Notes under the pieces: generated by a model
Database searches by the model: none
What the model saw: the letters and a program-made list of their open reading frames with translations, nothing else
Told to the model about the DNA's origin: nothing
In this document: positions 6,254 to 6,612 of the stretch, piece by piece
Numbering within the stretch: position 1 is the first letter of the stretch
Layout of the letters: every line of letters begins with the position of its first letter
Assembly: GCA_029961005.1 (NCBI GenBank)
Contig: JASBVW010000081.1
Location: 1 to 6,612, forward strand
Reading direction: 5' to 3'
Length of the DNA stretch: 6,612 nt
Origin: Bacillota bacterium
GTDB lineage: Bacteria; Bacillota; UBA5301; JASBVW01
Program-made: the position numbers and the translations under genes

Positions 6254-6493
6254 ATGCCCGCCCGCTACCTCTGCCCTCACTGCCGGGGCAACCGCACTCG
6301 CTTTGCCTTGATTCAGAGCCTCTCCCAGCAAGTGGAAAAGGACCCGCGCACGGGGGAGATCCTCTACGCTGCCGACGAATGGACCATCGAAGGAGCCAAC
6401 GGCCGGCCCTCCCTGGAGGTGCGCTGTCTCCTGTGCGGGTTTACCGGCCAGGAAGGGCTCTTCATTCACGCAGCCGCCCGCCAACCAGACTGA
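6254..6493 (+). CDS. Small zinc-ribbon protein, function unknown
   Basis: A 79-residue protein beginning MPARYLCPHCRGN and containing two CxxC knuckles, Cys7/Cys10 and Cys58/Cys61 (RCLLCGFTG), which together would form one zinc ribbon around a central region of about 47 residues. That region contains LIQSLSQQVEKDPRTGEILYAADEW and looks like ordinary soluble protein. The ATG at 6254 is well supported by GAGGAGGT at 6242-6249. It stands alone on the + strand, divergent from the minus-strand operon and followed three bases after its stop by a hairpin terminator. I recognise no specific family; a DNA-, RNA- or protein-binding role is only a guess from the fold type. Confidence 0.72.
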   Translation: MPARYLCPHCRGNRTRFALIQSLSQQVEKDPRTGEILYAADEWTIEGANGRPSLEVRCLLCGFTGQEGLFIHAAARQPD

Positions 6494-6495
6494 AG

Positions 6496-6529
6496 AAAGG
6501 GTGGCAGTGCTGGTGCGCTGCCCCCTTTT
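6496..6529 (+). terminator. Hairpin terminator after the zinc-ribbon gene, possibly bidirectional
   Basis: The arms AAAGGGTGGCAG (6496-6507) and CTGCCCCCTTTT (6518-6529) pair with one T-C mismatch and one G-U pair. The stem extends inward (6508-6510 with 6515-6517) to a four-base loop. The TTTT at the right end forms the U-tract on the + strand. Read the other way the stem is followed by CCCTTTCTTC, so it could also stop transcription arriving from the right edge. It begins three bases after the stop of the zinc-ribbon gene. Confidence 0.55.
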
Positions 6530-6562
6530 CCACTCCGCTGCGTTGGCCTTGCCGGTCCGGGC

Positions 6563-6612
6563 TCAGAACTCTTTCGGTTGCTGTCCGATCTCCACGGTGA
6601 TCAGGAGGCGCC
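6563..6612 (-). CDS. Possible C-terminal fragment of a convergent gene cut by the window edge
   Basis: On the minus strand from the right edge, one frame reads RLLITVEIGQQPKEF and then TGA at 6565-6563. The residues look like real protein, and the stop lies 33 bases before a hairpin that could act as a terminator for this direction. Only about 16 codons are visible, so this may be chance. A competing reading is that AGGAGG at 6603-6608 on the + strand is the ribosome binding site of a gene starting just outside the window. I cannot name a product. Confidence 0.25.
   Translation of the reverse strand, partial: RLLITVEIGQQPKEF

Overview
The window is ordinary-looking chromosomal DNA from a GC-rich, probably thermophilic, anaerobic Firmicute (Clostridia such as the Moorella/Desulfotomaculum-type lineages). 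This is inferred from the CIRCE-controlled groESL operon, strong AGGAGG-type ribosome binding sites, GTG starts, the Lys/Glu/Arg-rich proteins, and the ywlE-rpiB-comEB-wecA-wecB gene order, which is typical of that phylum. No marker gene in the window fixes the genus.

Layout: positions 1-2145 hold a heat-shock unit on the + strand: a sigma-A promoter, a perfect CIRCE operator for the repressor HrcA, groES, groEL and a terminator hairpin. groEL is full length but its frame is broken by a one-base deletion near 1191-1193; adding one base restores a 539-residue chaperonin. Positions 2153-6143 hold a convergent, tightly packed minus-strand operon, read from high to low coordinates: a small zinc-ribbon protein, a YwlE-type low-molecular-weight phosphatase (probably protein-arginine phosphatase), ribose-5-phosphate isomerase B, a ComEB-type dCMP deaminase, a WecA/TagO-type undecaprenyl-phosphate sugar-phosphate transferase, and UDP-GlcNAc 2-epimerase. 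Three of the junctions overlap by 22-35 bases, so translational coupling is likely. Positions 6254-6493 hold a divergent small zinc-ribbon gene on the + strand, followed by a hairpin terminator and, at the right edge, a possible C-terminal fragment of a convergent minus-strand gene.

Together the genes cover protein folding (GroES/GroEL), stress-linked dephosphorylation (YwlE), pentose phosphate and pyrimidine nucleotide metabolism (RpiB, ComEB), and the first steps of lipid-linked cell-surface polymer synthesis. WecA would load a GlcNAc-1-phosphate-type group on undecaprenyl phosphate, and WecB would make UDP-ManNAc. I see no mobile element, CRISPR array, tRNA or rRNA, and no convincing new biological system. 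The points most worth a second look are the groEL frame break, the phosphoarginine-type P-loop in YwlE, the unusual GroEL tail, and the two small zinc-ribbon proteins.
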